DNA of 64,000 nt from Lachnospiraceae bacterium (lineage in GTDB: Bacteria; Bacillota; Clostridia; Lachnospirales; Lachnospiraceae), in contig JAAWBG010000017.1 in the NCBI GenBank assembly GCA_022792535.1, forward strand, positions 1-64,000, written 5' to 3'. Positions within the stretch are counted from its first letter, which is position 1. Every line of letters begins with the position of its first letter. Below the pieces are notes generated by a model. The model was not told the origin of the DNA and ran no database searches. It saw nothing but the letters and a program-made list of their open reading frames with translations. A program made the position numbers and the translations under genes. Below, one piece after another: positions 8,736-17,122 of the stretch.

Positions 8736-8834
8736 AAGACTGTTACAAAACAAAAGATTTCTACAGCATATGTTACAGATATTGGTACTATTGTCACTAC
8801 ATGCTGTAAAATCCCTGTATTTTGCAACAGTCTC
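8736..8834. repeat. Long nested hairpin downstream of the pdu operon
   Basis: An outer stem, AAGACTGTTACAAAA (8736-8750) with TTTTGCAACAGTCT (8820-8833), encloses an inner stem TACAGCAT (8762-8769) / ATGCTGTA (8801-8808). Read on the minus strand it lies about 60 bases after the last pdu gene and ends in a T-run. It could be the operon terminator or a small non-autonomous element with inverted ends. No flanking duplication is obvious. Confidence 0.5.
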
Positions 8835-8894
8835 TTTCTTTTCTATCTTTTTACATCTTATATTTTTGAAGGAAATGCACAAATAAAAGGCATA

Positions 8895-9401
8895 CTATAC
8901 TTTTCCAAATTTATCGGAGATAATCTTACGCGGGCGGCTGGCATCCTCTTCTGACTCCCAGGGAAGCACATCCCCTGGCTCCCGGAGATAATTAAGCACC
9001 TGCCAAATCCCCTCTCCTGTATAAGAACTAACCCGAAACACCGGCCTGCACCCAGCCATCTCTAGCCATTGATGGGCTCGATCTGGATTACCGTCTTCCC
9101 TGTCAATCTGGGTAACAATCCCAATCACAGGACGATTACAGGCGGCCGCACAGCAAGGCGGATAGAGAGAATAGGGTTCTGCTGCATTCAGCAGAAGACC
9201 TACCACATCCGCCTCATAGGAATACAGGGCCAAGGCGCGGGCTAAAGTAGCAGTCTCTGCATACTCTCCTGGTGTATCAATCACCACATCATAATGATTG
9301 ATGTACTGGGTCTTGTGATAAGAAATCACATCTCCTTTGAGGGCCTGCGTTAAAGTGGTTTTTCCGCATTCACTCCGTCCCATTAAAATAATTTTTTTCA
9401 T
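8895..9401 (-). CDS. pduV: PduV/EutP-like small GTPase
   Basis: 168 residues. It has a P-loop at residues 8-16 (GRSECGKTT), a switch/G3 region IDTPGEY, and TQID (NKxD-type G4). This is the EutP/PduV group of Ras-like GTPases found in microcompartment operons. In Salmonella PduV associates with the shell and is thought to link compartments to cellular structures. It is the last gene of the operon and its ATG overlaps the end of pduU by four bases. Confidence 0.9.
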   Translation of the reverse strand: MKKIILMGRSECGKTTLTQALKGDVISYHKTQYINHYDVVIDTPGEYAETATLARALALYSYEADVVGLLLNAAEPYSLYPPCCAAACNRPVIGIVTQIDREDGNPDRAHQWLEMAGCRPVFRVSSYTGEGIWQVLNYLREPGDVLPWESEEDASRPRKIISDKFGKV

Positions 9402-9790
9402 GTTCTTGTAATCTCACAAACTGTAAAACCTAAATGATTTTTCAGATAGGCCAGGATACTGGAAACTGCGGACTGGACATTGGAAATTCGTCCTGTAAAA
9501 ATCAATGTTCCGCTGAAACGGTCTATAAAACCAATCTCAACCGGAGAGGTCTTCAGTGCGATATCGCCGGCAATCACGGATATTTCAGATGGACACATAC
9601 TTAAGATCCCAATCGCTGACTGCTTATAATCCAGTTCCGGATTCAAACCTAATTTCTGGTAGATAATCTCACCAGGACTTGCAATAATATGTGCCAAGGT
9701 AACCTGTTTTCCAGGAACTGTTTCCTGAATAATACGCAATTTTCCTTCTGCAGACGCGCCGATATCCAAAAGATTCATATCCATTGCCAA
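9398..9790 (-). CDS. pduU: PduU/EutS-like hexameric shell protein
   Basis: 130 residues, with a circularly permuted BMC domain ([20 protein letters not shown] to ...[20 protein letters not shown]) preceded by a short extension, as in PduU/EutS. In that family the extension forms a small beta-barrel cap over the hexamer pore. It makes flat hexagonal tiles of the shell. It is preceded by pduT with a 53-base gap and overlaps pduV. Confidence 0.9.
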   Translation of the reverse strand: MAMDMNLLDIGASAEGKLRIIQETVPGKQVTLAHIIASPGEIIYQKLGLNPELDYKQSAIGILSMCPSEISVIAGDIALKTSPVEIGFIDRFSGTLIFTGRISNVQSAVSSILAYLKNHLGFTVCEITRT

Positions 9791-9843
9791 CTCACTCCTT
9801 TTCTCTTAATTCATTTCTTCCTGGGGCTGCAAATTTCCAGGTT

Positions 9844-10398
9844 TCACACCAGCTTTTCAAGCAGTCCTTTATGGGGGGAAGGAATCACGCAGCTGCTTGT
9901 AATATCCCCCGTATCCGCTAACTGATTAAGACAGGAATTCAGCGCTGATCTCACTGCAGATATCTCCCCAGTAAAAATCAGATACCCTTTTCCTCCCAGC
10001 CCTCTGGCTGCCCGAACCTCCATAAGGGTGATGTTAGATGCTTTTGCAGCAATATCTGCGGCCTGTACTGCAGTCAAGGCTGACATTGTTTCCAGCATAC
10101 CCAAAGCCGCCACATGTTCTACCTCAATTGTGCCCACCAACGCCGATGGCACAGATGCATGGACATTATTGATGATATGATGACAGATAAGGAAAGTTCC
10201 TGCAACCTGCCTTCCTTTTTCCATGGAGCTTTTTACTGCCCCTACCTGCCCACTGATGATAATGATATATTTCCCTGGACAGATAGCGGTAGCTGCCAGC
10301 AACTCCACGTCTGCAGCTTTCAGCATTTCATCTGCAGACTGTACCCCTGCCGGAATGCTTTTCAGCTCCAACAATCCAATCGACTTTCCCATACGCAT
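9844..10398 (-). CDS. pduT: PduT-like trimeric shell protein with Fe-S site
   Basis: 184 residues with two tandem BMC domains (IGLLELKSIPAGVQSADEML and VAALGMLETMSALTAVQAAD). Three copies form a pseudohexamer. Cys40 in LLAATAICPGKY occupies the place of the PduT cysteine (Cys38 in Salmonella/Citrobacter) that binds one [4Fe-4S] cluster in the trimer pore, so it can pass electrons across the shell, presumably to PduS encoded just upstream. That role is known for the family and inferred here. Confidence 0.92.
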   Translation of the reverse strand: MRMGKSIGLLELKSIPAGVQSADEMLKAADVELLAATAICPGKYIIIISGQVGAVKSSMEKGRQVAGTFLICHHIINNVHASVPSALVGTIEVEHVAALGMLETMSALTAVQAADIAAKASNITLMEVRAARGLGGKGYLIFTGEISAVRSALNSCLNQLADTGDITSSCVIPSPHKGLLEKLV

Positions 10399-10417
10399 AT
10401 CCTTTCTAATCTATCTT

Positions 10418-11740
10418 TCACGCTTGAATCACAATACTGCCATCACTGACAGACGTTACTGTGCCAGAAATGCTGGCATGGAGGTTCGCACCCAATTTCC
10501 CTTCTGGAATACGGGCAATCAGGTCACCTTTTTCCACCTTGCTGCCTGCCTCTATGACAGGCTCTGCCGGCGCCCCCACATTCTGTCGAAGCGGAAGCGT
10601 AACCTTTCCGTAAGCAGGTGCGCACTCCTCCATAGGCGCCTCAACATCGTAGGCTGCAAGGCCCAGCTGATGGATCAGTTTATGTACTGGATAACGCTTA
10701 AGTTCTCGATAAGGCGCACTGTGATCCGGTTTCTGGTTCAGACTATTGCGGATCCCCTGTTCCCCCAAAATACCTTTGAGGTTACCGTTCAATTTCCAAG
10801 GCTGAAGCCCCATTACACAGGCGTACTCGCACAGACGGCATCCACAGCAGAGATAAGCGTTCATTGGGGTTTGAGCCGGATCACACATACTTCCGTAAGC
10901 TGCCAGGCGCATCAGCTTATGAGGCTGAATGCGGTGCCCCAAAAGCCCTCTCGGACAGACCTCAGAGCACAGGGAACACTGCATACAAGCAGTTGCCGCC
11001 TGCCGCAGGGAAACACCTACGGGACGCTCCAGACTGTTCAGTAAAGGATGTCCTGCCGGAACCACAATAAGCCCTTTTGTGGTTTTAGTGATGGCGCTCT
11101 CTGGAGAAACCAAACGTCCCATCATGGGGCCTCCATTGACAATCCGATAATCTTCTACCATAGGACCGCCTGCCAGTTCCAGCGCTTCTGCCACTGTAAT
11201 GCCAAGGGGAACCTTGACTGTCTTTGGTGTACGTACAGCCCCTGTCAGCGTTACATATTTTTCTATGACCGGATGGCCGTCTACAGCATCCATTACGTTC
11301 AGGGCAGTCTCCACATTTGTCACCACAACGCCTACATTCATGGGGATTCCACCCTCTGGAACAATCCTTCCTGTAACCTCATAAACAATGACCTGCTCAT
11401 CACCTGCCGGGTAAAAAGCTCCCAGCAGGTGCAGCCGCAGTTTCGGATAATTTGTCAATTCCCGCTGCAATACTTCGGCAGCAGTGTGATAATGTTCCTT
11501 TAACGCCACAACGCCTTCCGCCGCTCCTAAATGTGTGACAATTTTATCTAAAGCCTCAAGCAGCCTGCCGGCCTGCTTTGCCATAAGCTGCTGATCCACC
11601 CGCAAAAGAGGCTCGCACTCAGCTCCATTGATAATTACGATATCTGCTTTGGCATTCAGCTTTACATGGGTGGGGAAGCCTGCACCCCCTGCGCCGACAA
11701 CGCCGGCGCTTTCCACTAAGGCTGTTAAATTTTCTGGCAT
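10418..11740 (-). CDS. pduS: PduS cobalamin reductase (RnfC-like)
   Basis: About 440 residues from the ATG at 11740 (MPENLT), chosen because AGGGAGGTGG precedes it; the ORF track starts 51 bases earlier. It has a glycine-rich nucleotide/FMN segment (SAGVVGAGGAGFPTHVKL), a SLBB-type region, and two ferredoxin-like motifs, CMQCSLCSEVCPRG and CCGCRLCEYACVMG, for two [4Fe-4S] clusters. A C-terminal lipoyl-like barrel (VIEAGSKVEKGDLIARIPEG) follows. PduS reduces cob(II/III)alamin so that PduO can adenosylate it inside the compartment. Its start lies inside the end of pduP. Confidence 0.94.
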   Translation of the reverse strand: MPENLTALVESAGVVGAGGAGFPTHVKLNAKADIVIINGAECEPLLRVDQQLMAKQAGRLLEALDKIVTHLGAAEGVVALKEHYHTAAEVLQRELTNYPKLRLHLLGAFYPAGDEQVIVYEVTGRIVPEGGIPMNVGVVVTNVETALNVMDAVDGHPVIEKYVTLTGAVRTPKTVKVPLGITVAEALELAGGPMVEDYRIVNGGPMMGRLVSPESAITKTTKGLIVVPAGHPLLNSLERPVGVSLRQAATACMQCSLCSEVCPRGLLGHRIQPHKLMRLAAYGSMCDPAQTPMNAYLCCGCRLCEYACVMGLQPWKLNGNLKGILGEQGIRNSLNQKPDHSAPYRELKRYPVHKLIHQLGLAAYDVEAPMEECAPAYGKVTLPLRQNVGAPAEPVIEAGSKVEKGDLIARIPEGKLGANLHASISGTVTSVSDGSIVIQA

Positions 11741-11757
11741 AGGAACCACCTCCCTAA

Positions 11758-13173
11758 TCAGCGCACATCCATTCCGCCTACCAGCACGCATCTGCGCCGC
11801 CGGGCAAAGGATTTGGCTGAAGTCAATCCCTCTCCAGTAGGACCGGCAATGGTAAATGTCGTGTAACCTTCACCGCCTACACCGATTCCCGCATAGGAAG
11901 GGCCATTTTTTACAAAAATTGTCGTCTGGATAAGTTTCGCCATCTTGGTCAGCTTATCCACATTGCGGGAATGCATGATTGCAGTATGACGGTTGCCATG
12001 CTCCACCCGGACAGCCATCTCAATCCCGGCATCCACATCTGGAACCCGCACGATGGGCAGAATAGGCATCATCAGCTCCACCTGTACAAAAGGATGATCT
12101 TCCTGAGTCTGTACAAGAATGACTTTTACATCCTCATCTACCTGGACGCCTGCCTGCTCTAAAATGTATTTGGCGCTCTTACCCACAAAGGACGTTACCG
12201 GGCTCTTTCCATCTTCCTGGACCACCAGTTTCACAAGTTTGTCAATGATCACTGGATCTTTCACCTCATATGCGCCATTTTTTTTCATATTAAAAATTAA
12301 GTAATCTGCCGCAGAATCTACCACGATCACTTCTTTCTCTGCAATACAGGGCAGATTATTGTCAAAACAGCAGCCATCAATAATATCTTTTCCTGCTTTT
12401 TCAATATTAGCTGTCTCATCCACCACGACAGGAGGATTGCCTGCCCCTGCTCCAATGGCTTTTTTACCGCTGGAAAGTACGGTCTTTACAATCCCAGGAC
12501 CTCCTGTTGCCACCAGCATCCTGATCAGAGGATGACGCATCATGGCATTTGTATTCTCAATAGAGGGCTGTGACACAGTAACCACCAAATTAGAAGGAGC
12601 CCCAGCCTCAGCCAAAGCTTTGTTGATCAGCCGGACTAAATGCAGTGAAACATGTTTTGCCCTTGGATGAGGACTGAACACCACACTGTTGCCTGCTGCC
12701 AGCATTCCAATGGAATTGCAGATGATTGTCTCCGTAGGGTTTGTGGTAGGCGTAATCGCCCCAATCACTCCAAAAGGAGAATACTCCACTAATGTAAGAC
12801 CATCGTCACCAGACATAGCATCTGTGGTCAAATCTTCTATTCCCGGCGTCTTAGTCGCAGCAAGCCGGTTCTTGATCAATTTGTGCTCATAATTTCCCAT
12901 CTCAGTCTCTTCTACAGATTGGCGGGAAATATATTCCAGATTCTCCTGATTCAGAACTACATCGCGGATAACCTGTACATAGGCTGCCCTCTCATGCATG
13001 GTACAGTTTAAATACTCCCGCTGAGCAGCAGCGGCAGCTTCTACCGCCTCATCCATATTTTCAAAGATGCCCCAGTTTCCGTCTTCTGATCCCAGACAAG
13101 AGCCTGAAACGCCATCCAACCGGTTCAAGACTTTATTCACTATGCCCGCTACTACGCGTTCATCAATATTCAT
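11758..13173 (-). CDS. pduP: CoA-acylating propionaldehyde dehydrogenase
   Basis: 471 residues. It oxidises propionaldehyde with NAD+ and CoA to propionyl-CoA. The first 18 residues (MNIDERVVAGIVNKVLNR) form an amphipathic helix typical of an encapsulation peptide. The aldehyde-dehydrogenase core shows the nucleotide segment ...ATGGPGIVKTV... and the catalytic cysteine in FDNNLPCIAEKEV (about Cys276). The acyl-CoA feeds PduL and the NADH feeds PduQ. It sits 12 bases after pduO. Confidence 0.95.
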   Translation of the reverse strand: MNIDERVVAGIVNKVLNRLDGVSGSCLGSEDGNWGIFENMDEAVEAAAAAQREYLNCTMHERAAYVQVIRDVVLNQENLEYISRQSVEETEMGNYEHKLIKNRLAATKTPGIEDLTTDAMSGDDGLTLVEYSPFGVIGAITPTTNPTETIICNSIGMLAAGNSVVFSPHPRAKHVSLHLVRLINKALAEAGAPSNLVVTVSQPSIENTNAMMRHPLIRMLVATGGPGIVKTVLSSGKKAIGAGAGNPPVVVDETANIEKAGKDIIDGCCFDNNLPCIAEKEVIVVDSAADYLIFNMKKNGAYEVKDPVIIDKLVKLVVQEDGKSPVTSFVGKSAKYILEQAGVQVDEDVKVILVQTQEDHPFVQVELMMPILPIVRVPDVDAGIEMAVRVEHGNRHTAIMHSRNVDKLTKMAKLIQTTIFVKNGPSYAGIGVGGEGYTTFTIAGPTGEGLTSAKSFARRRRCVLVGGMDVR

Positions 13174-13185
13174 TGCTTTCCCTCC

Positions 13186-14172
13186 TTACATAGACATTGC
13201 ATAACGTGCAATCTCCATATCCTGTTCTACCGTCCCGCCGGATACACCGATGCCTCCCACGATCTGACCATCCGTTATATAGGGAAAGCCTCCTCCAAAC
13301 AGGATGATTTTTCCTGGCGCAGCATTTTCGATTCCGTAAAGGGGACCTTCCGGCTGTGCCGCCAGGCCTAACTCATGCGTCGGCATATGAAAGGCATTGG
13401 CAGTATACGCTTTGCCGATGGACACCTCCACGCTTCCTGGCAGGGCGCCCTCCATCCGCTCAAGTAAAAGCAGATTTCCACCGCTGTCCACAGCAGAAAA
13501 GACCACCGGAACCCCCAGCTCCCGTGATTTTTCCTTGGCCCTCTCAGCTATGCCTTCAAGAACCTCTAAGGAAATCGGAGGAAGGCCGCCTGTATACTTT
13601 GTCAACACACCTTTTACCACATCCGTCACTTTCTCCCGCATCTGGATCTGGGTTACCGTTTCCTCCTGGAGACGGGCCAGAGCGTAAATGGCGTCAGACA
13701 AACGGTTGACATAGCGCATCAGCACCTCGCGCAAGGGATGACTGGCATCTAACTCTACCATACGCCGTTCTCCCCGCCGCACAATGGTACGGGCTACATG
13801 CAGGGCAGAAGACGCCGGATCTACACCGGGAATCACAAAATGCGTCATCTTTCCGGTTGTCTCCGTACAAGTGTCCACCACATGTTCCAGAAAAGCAACG
13901 TCCTCCTCAGAAATCAAACTTTCCAGCTTAGAAGCGCCTTTCTCGTCGCTGGCCAGCTCTGCTCCCAAAGAAAACAATCTGCCCTGAATCCGGCGTATCG
14001 TACTTCTAACATATTCCTGACATGTATTAGAATAGGCCAGGCCCAGCATGGAGTTTGCCTCATCAATGGTGCCATAACACTCTACCTGAAGGTCTGATTT
14101 GCTGACCCTCAATCCTCCTACCAGGCTGGTCTGACCTTTATCACCAGTTTTTGTGTATAAATTCGCCATCAA
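13186..14172 (-). CDS. pduO: ATP:cob(I)alamin adenosyltransferase with GlcG/HbpS domain
   Basis: 328 residues in two domains, as in full-length PduO. Residues 1-185 are the adenosyltransferase, with the ATP-binding TKTGDKGQTSLVGG, RRGERRMVEL and YVNRLSDAIYALAR. Residues 190-328 are the GlcG/HbpS-type domain (LEGIAERAKEKSRELGVPV, ending GGIGVSGGTVEQDMEIA), which binds heme in PduO homologues. It makes adenosylcobalamin for the diol dehydratase. The start overlaps pduN by four bases. Confidence 0.95.
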   Translation of the reverse strand: MMANLYTKTGDKGQTSLVGGLRVSKSDLQVECYGTIDEANSMLGLAYSNTCQEYVRSTIRRIQGRLFSLGAELASDEKGASKLESLISEEDVAFLEHVVDTCTETTGKMTHFVIPGVDPASSALHVARTIVRRGERRMVELDASHPLREVLMRYVNRLSDAIYALARLQEETVTQIQMREKVTDVVKGVLTKYTGGLPPISLEVLEGIAERAKEKSRELGVPVVFSAVDSGGNLLLLERMEGALPGSVEVSIGKAYTANAFHMPTHELGLAAQPEGPLYGIENAAPGKIILFGGGFPYITDGQIVGGIGVSGGTVEQDMEIARYAMSM

Positions 14173-14435
14173 CTCACCTCCACAGTGTCTACAATGCCCA
14201 CAATAGACGTATCCACTGGAGCCGAGCCATCGCCAAAAACATAACGGGCCGAACTGCCCTTACAAACAATTACGATCTCGCCGGTACCAGCCCCTACAGA
14301 ATCCACAGCAATTTCGGTTGAACCTTCCCGCTCCAACCGCTCGGTCAGCTTTTCGACCATTAAAAGCTTCATACCGATCAGATTTTCATTCTTACTGGTA
14401 GAAACTACAGTTCCAATTACTCTTCCTAAATACAT
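14169..14435 (-). CDS. pduN: PduN/EutN-like pentameric shell vertex protein
   Basis: 88 residues from MYLGRVIGTVVSTSK; the ORF track adds eight upstream residues. This BMC-P (EutN/CcmL) family protein forms pentamers that cap the vertices of the shell. The core NLIGMKLLMVEKL, VDSVGAGTGEIVIVCKG and TSIVGIVDTVEV are all present. It overlaps pduO by four bases and starts just after the flavoprotein gene. Confidence 0.93.
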   Translation of the reverse strand: MYLGRVIGTVVSTSKNENLIGMKLLMVEKLTERLEREGSTEIAVDSVGAGTGEIVIVCKGSSARYVFGDGSAPVDTSIVGIVDTVEVS

Positions 14436-14448
14436 TTTTCCACCTGCC

Positions 14449-15297
14449 TCATGATTCAATCTCTATACGGATACCCCGTCTGCGTGCTGCATCTGATGCC
14501 AGCTGCGTGATAATCGTCCTTTTGGGAACAATAACCACCGCCTGATCCGGATAAGACTTTATGTGCTTTTCGCTGAACACCCGTCCCTCCAACACTGCAT
14601 GGAATGTTCCAGCAGCTGCCTTTGACTGGGACTTGTTGTCTCTCCGTATTTGAGGTTCTGACTTCATGGAATCAAATCCGGGTACAAAACTTAAAATCGC
14701 TTTTCGGGCTGTCTCCCCTAACTGTTCCGAAGTGGTCAGATATGCCCCAAATTCTCTCAGGGTATTTTTGTTTTCCCGCAGCTTTCCTTTCAAAGCCTCT
14801 GTCATGTGAAAGCCTCGCTTTATGCGCTCCGGGTTATCGGGACAGCAGCCATCCACCGCTGCTATCACATTTTTCCCGCGCATCAGCCCGTCCAGGATAA
14901 TCGCAGCTGCCGGAGTATCTGCCATACATGCAGCCACATGAGCTGCAGTATTCACTGTCAAAGCTGGGACCAAAATCGTGTCATATCGGGCAGTAAGAGC
15001 CTCCGGTGAACTTTCTGGACGTTCCACCCAGAGTTCTTCCGGTTCCAGAGCGGAACGGATAGCTGATACATCTAATAGTTCCGCGGCGCTTCGGGTCAGC
15101 AGCACCCGGTAGGTAAACCCTTCCTCCTGACGCAGCATTCTAAGGCACTCCAAACCAGGTTCTATGCCCATATTGGATCCGGTATAAACTACTAACGCCT
15201 GTTTCTGCCGTTCCAAAAGTTTTTGTACCACTCGTTCCGCAAGTATCTCCGTCACAATATTATGGACATATCGTTCCTGTTCCGTCAACGCCCTCAC
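14449..15297 (-). CDS. Microcompartment-associated flavoprotein
   Basis: 282 residues. The central part (VVYTGSNMGIEPGLECLRML, YDTILVPALTVNTAAHVAAC, AAIILDGLMRGKNVIAAVDG) matches the Flavoprotein domain, the fold of FMN-dependent cysteine decarboxylases such as Dfp/EpiD. The C-terminal 60 residues (HAVLEGRVFSEKHIKSYPDQ...) resemble no enzyme I know. Genes of this kind are carried by clostridial BMC operons in place of PduM, but their reaction is not established to my knowledge. It is flanked by eutJ-like and pduN genes with gaps of a few bases or none, so it is part of the operon. Confidence 0.7.
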   Translation of the reverse strand: MRALTEQERYVHNIVTEILAERVVQKLLERQKQALVVYTGSNMGIEPGLECLRMLRQEEGFTYRVLLTRSAAELLDVSAIRSALEPEELWVERPESSPEALTARYDTILVPALTVNTAAHVAACMADTPAAAIILDGLMRGKNVIAAVDGCCPDNPERIKRGFHMTEALKGKLRENKNTLREFGAYLTTSEQLGETARKAILSFVPGFDSMKSEPQIRRDNKSQSKAAAGTFHAVLEGRVFSEKHIKSYPDQAVVIVPKRTIITQLASDAARRRGIRIEIES

Positions 15298-15301
15298 CCC
15301 C

Positions 15302-16129
15302 TTACTTTGTACAATTCATAGCAATACCCAGAGGTGTTACCAGCAGCGGTGACGCCGGCTTCACCACAGGGGTGCCAAGATATTTTTCAAAAACAGATTC
15401 AAACTGCGTAAAACAGCATGCACCGCCTACCACATAGACGGTATCTACTGGATATTCTTCTAGACTGCGCTTTACGATCGCAGCCATTTTTTCCACAACC
15501 GGCTTCACTACAGGGAATACATTTTCCTCTTGAGCCTTATCACGTTTCATCAGCTCGGCCTCCTGGGTACTGCATCCATAAAACCCGGCCAGTACCAAAG
15601 TCATATGGGTACCTCCTGTAGGCTCGTCACTTGTGTAAATCACTTTCCCGTCCTTCAAGATGCTGATCCCTGTAGTTCCACCTCCTACATCTACCACTGC
15701 ACCGTCTGTAATACCTAAAACAGCGGCAGCGGCAGTAGGTTCATCTACAATTTCGGTAAGCTGGAATCCGGCTGATTCTACCACATTGCCGATGGCTTTT
15801 ACATTACCGGAAAGAATTCCCGGCGGAATGGCGCAGGCTCCTGCTTCCAAAGTCTCGCCCAGCAGTTCTTCCAATTGGCCCTTGAGCTTTGTCACAGCCT
15901 GCACAGCCCCTACGTAATCCACCACAATGCCATCCCGAACTACAGTCGATGGAAAAGTAGCGCCGGCTACCGGTCGGTTTTCCTCATCCACCACTGCCAG
16001 AACAATGTTTGCAGTGCCTAAGTCTACGCCAGTGCGCAAAGTGCCTTCCCAATCTTTTTTCTCGCCTTTTTCTATAAGACGTTCAAATTCCAGCAGTGTC
16101 TCATTGCACTGCGTGATATCGCAACTCAT
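15302..16129 (-). CDS. eutJ: EutJ-like Hsp70/actin-fold protein
   Basis: 275 residues from MSCDITQ (GGAGGAAG in front); the ORF track adds five. It has the actin/Hsp70 ATPase fold: phosphate-1 motif TGVDLGTANIVLAVVDE, phosphate-2 motif VVDVGGGTTGISILKDG, and adenosine motif YVVGGACCF. There is no substrate-binding domain. EutJ is assigned a chaperone role in ethanolamine compartments, but experimental evidence is thin. Its presence in a pdu operon is usual for Clostridia. It lies between pduL and the flavoprotein gene. Confidence 0.88.
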   Translation of the reverse strand: MSCDITQCNETLLEFERLIEKGEKKDWEGTLRTGVDLGTANIVLAVVDEENRPVAGATFPSTVVRDGIVVDYVGAVQAVTKLKGQLEELLGETLEAGACAIPPGILSGNVKAIGNVVESAGFQLTEIVDEPTAAAAVLGITDGAVVDVGGGTTGISILKDGKVIYTSDEPTGGTHMTLVLAGFYGCSTQEAELMKRDKAQEENVFPVVKPVVEKMAAIVKRSLEEYPVDTVYVVGGACCFTQFESVFEKYLGTPVVKPASPLLVTPLGIAMNCTK

Positions 16130-16149
16130 ATGCACTTCCTCCATTGCCT

Positions 16150-16800
16150 TTAATCCAGAATGATACGTGCCTGGTCTCCATTTTTCACTCCCAGAGCGTT
16201 GGCCTCTTCCACATCAATGTGCATTTCCGGAGCATATTTGTCGGACACGCGGATCAGCACGTTATTCAATATTGCACCCCGCAGACCGCCTACCTCTACC
16301 CGGACCAGCTGCCCATCGTGTACGCCCATATGCTCTGCAGTGGCAGGATCAAGGTGAATGTGGCGAAGGGCCACAATAACACCTCTTTTAATCTCCACTT
16401 CTCCATTGGGACCAACCACTCTTATGCCTGGTGTGCCCTCCAGCTGACCGGATTCCCGGATAGGTGCACGCACACCAAGCATATAACCGTCGCCAATGGA
16501 AATCTCTATCTGGGATTCATCACGCAGGGGGCCAAGTACACGCATACGTTTTAATTCGCCCTTAGAGCCTTGGCTGGTCACTGTTTCCGCAGCAGCATAC
16601 TGACCCGGCTGTCCTAAATCTTTGATCCGCGTCAACTCGCTGCCTTCCCCAAACAAGGCATCCATATCCGCCCGATTCAGATGAACATGACGGTTAGAAA
16701 CGCCAATAGGAACAGAACGCTCCCATTTGCAGAGCTCCTCTACCACCATTTTCACTACAAGGCGTAAAAATTCTTCCTGCGTGCGTTGGCTTTTCTCCAC
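16150..16800 (-). CDS. pduL: Phosphate propanoyltransferase PduL
   Basis: 216 residues. It converts propionyl-CoA and phosphate to propionyl-phosphate and recycles CoA inside the compartment. Two PduL barrels carry the zinc/active-site histidines in VSNRHVHLN, LRHIHLDPATAEHMG and EMHIDVEEA. The N-terminal helix (EEFLRLVVKMVVEELCKW) is a plausible encapsulation peptide. An acetate/propionate kinase is needed to complete ATP formation; no pduW is in the window. Confidence 0.95.
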   Translation of the reverse strand: MEKSQRTQEEFLRLVVKMVVEELCKWERSVPIGVSNRHVHLNRADMDALFGEGSELTRIKDLGQPGQYAAAETVTSQGSKGELKRMRVLGPLRDESQIEISIGDGYMLGVRAPIRESGQLEGTPGIRVVGPNGEVEIKRGVIVALRHIHLDPATAEHMGVHDGQLVRVEVGGLRGAILNNVLIRVSDKYAPEMHIDVEEANALGVKNGDQARIILD

Positions 16801-16815
16801 GTCTTATTCCTCCTC

Positions 16816-17091
16816 TCACAGATCCTTGGGCAGGATTCTCTCTACATCTGTATGTGGACGTGGAATCACGTGCTGTGATACGATCTCGCCCACTTTTTCA
16901 GCGGCAGCAGCACCTGCATCTACAGACGCTTTCACTGCTCCCACATCGCCGCGAACCATCACGGTCACCAGTCCTGAGCCAATCTTCTCATAACCAATCA
17001 GCGTAACATTTGCTGATTTTGTCATAGCATCAGCTGCTTCAATGGCACCAACAAGACCTTTTGTTTCAATCATGCCAAGAGCTTCACCCAT
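16816..17091 (-). CDS. pduJ: PduJ-like hexameric shell protein
   Basis: 91 residues from [12 protein letters not shown] (GGAGGTTATCGTT in front). A single canonical BMC-H domain forms the bulk hexagonal tiles with a narrow pore. It is very close to the first gene of the operon (pduA): most of the core [21 protein letters not shown] is identical, and they differ mainly near residues 60-70 and the tail. The pair corresponds to the PduA/PduJ paralogues of Salmonella. Confidence 0.93.
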   Translation of the reverse strand: MGEALGMIETKGLVGAIEAADAMTKSANVTLIGYEKIGSGLVTVMVRGDVGAVKASVDAGAAAAEKVGEIVSQHVIPRPHTDVERILPKDL

Positions 17092-17122
17092 AACGATAAC
17101 CTCCAATCTATCCTAACCTTGA

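Noticed and set aside
10223-11044. 273-aa plus-strand ORF
   Set aside because: Antisense shadow of pduT/pduS, which carry unmistakable family motifs; no ribosome site and no domain in the plus frame.
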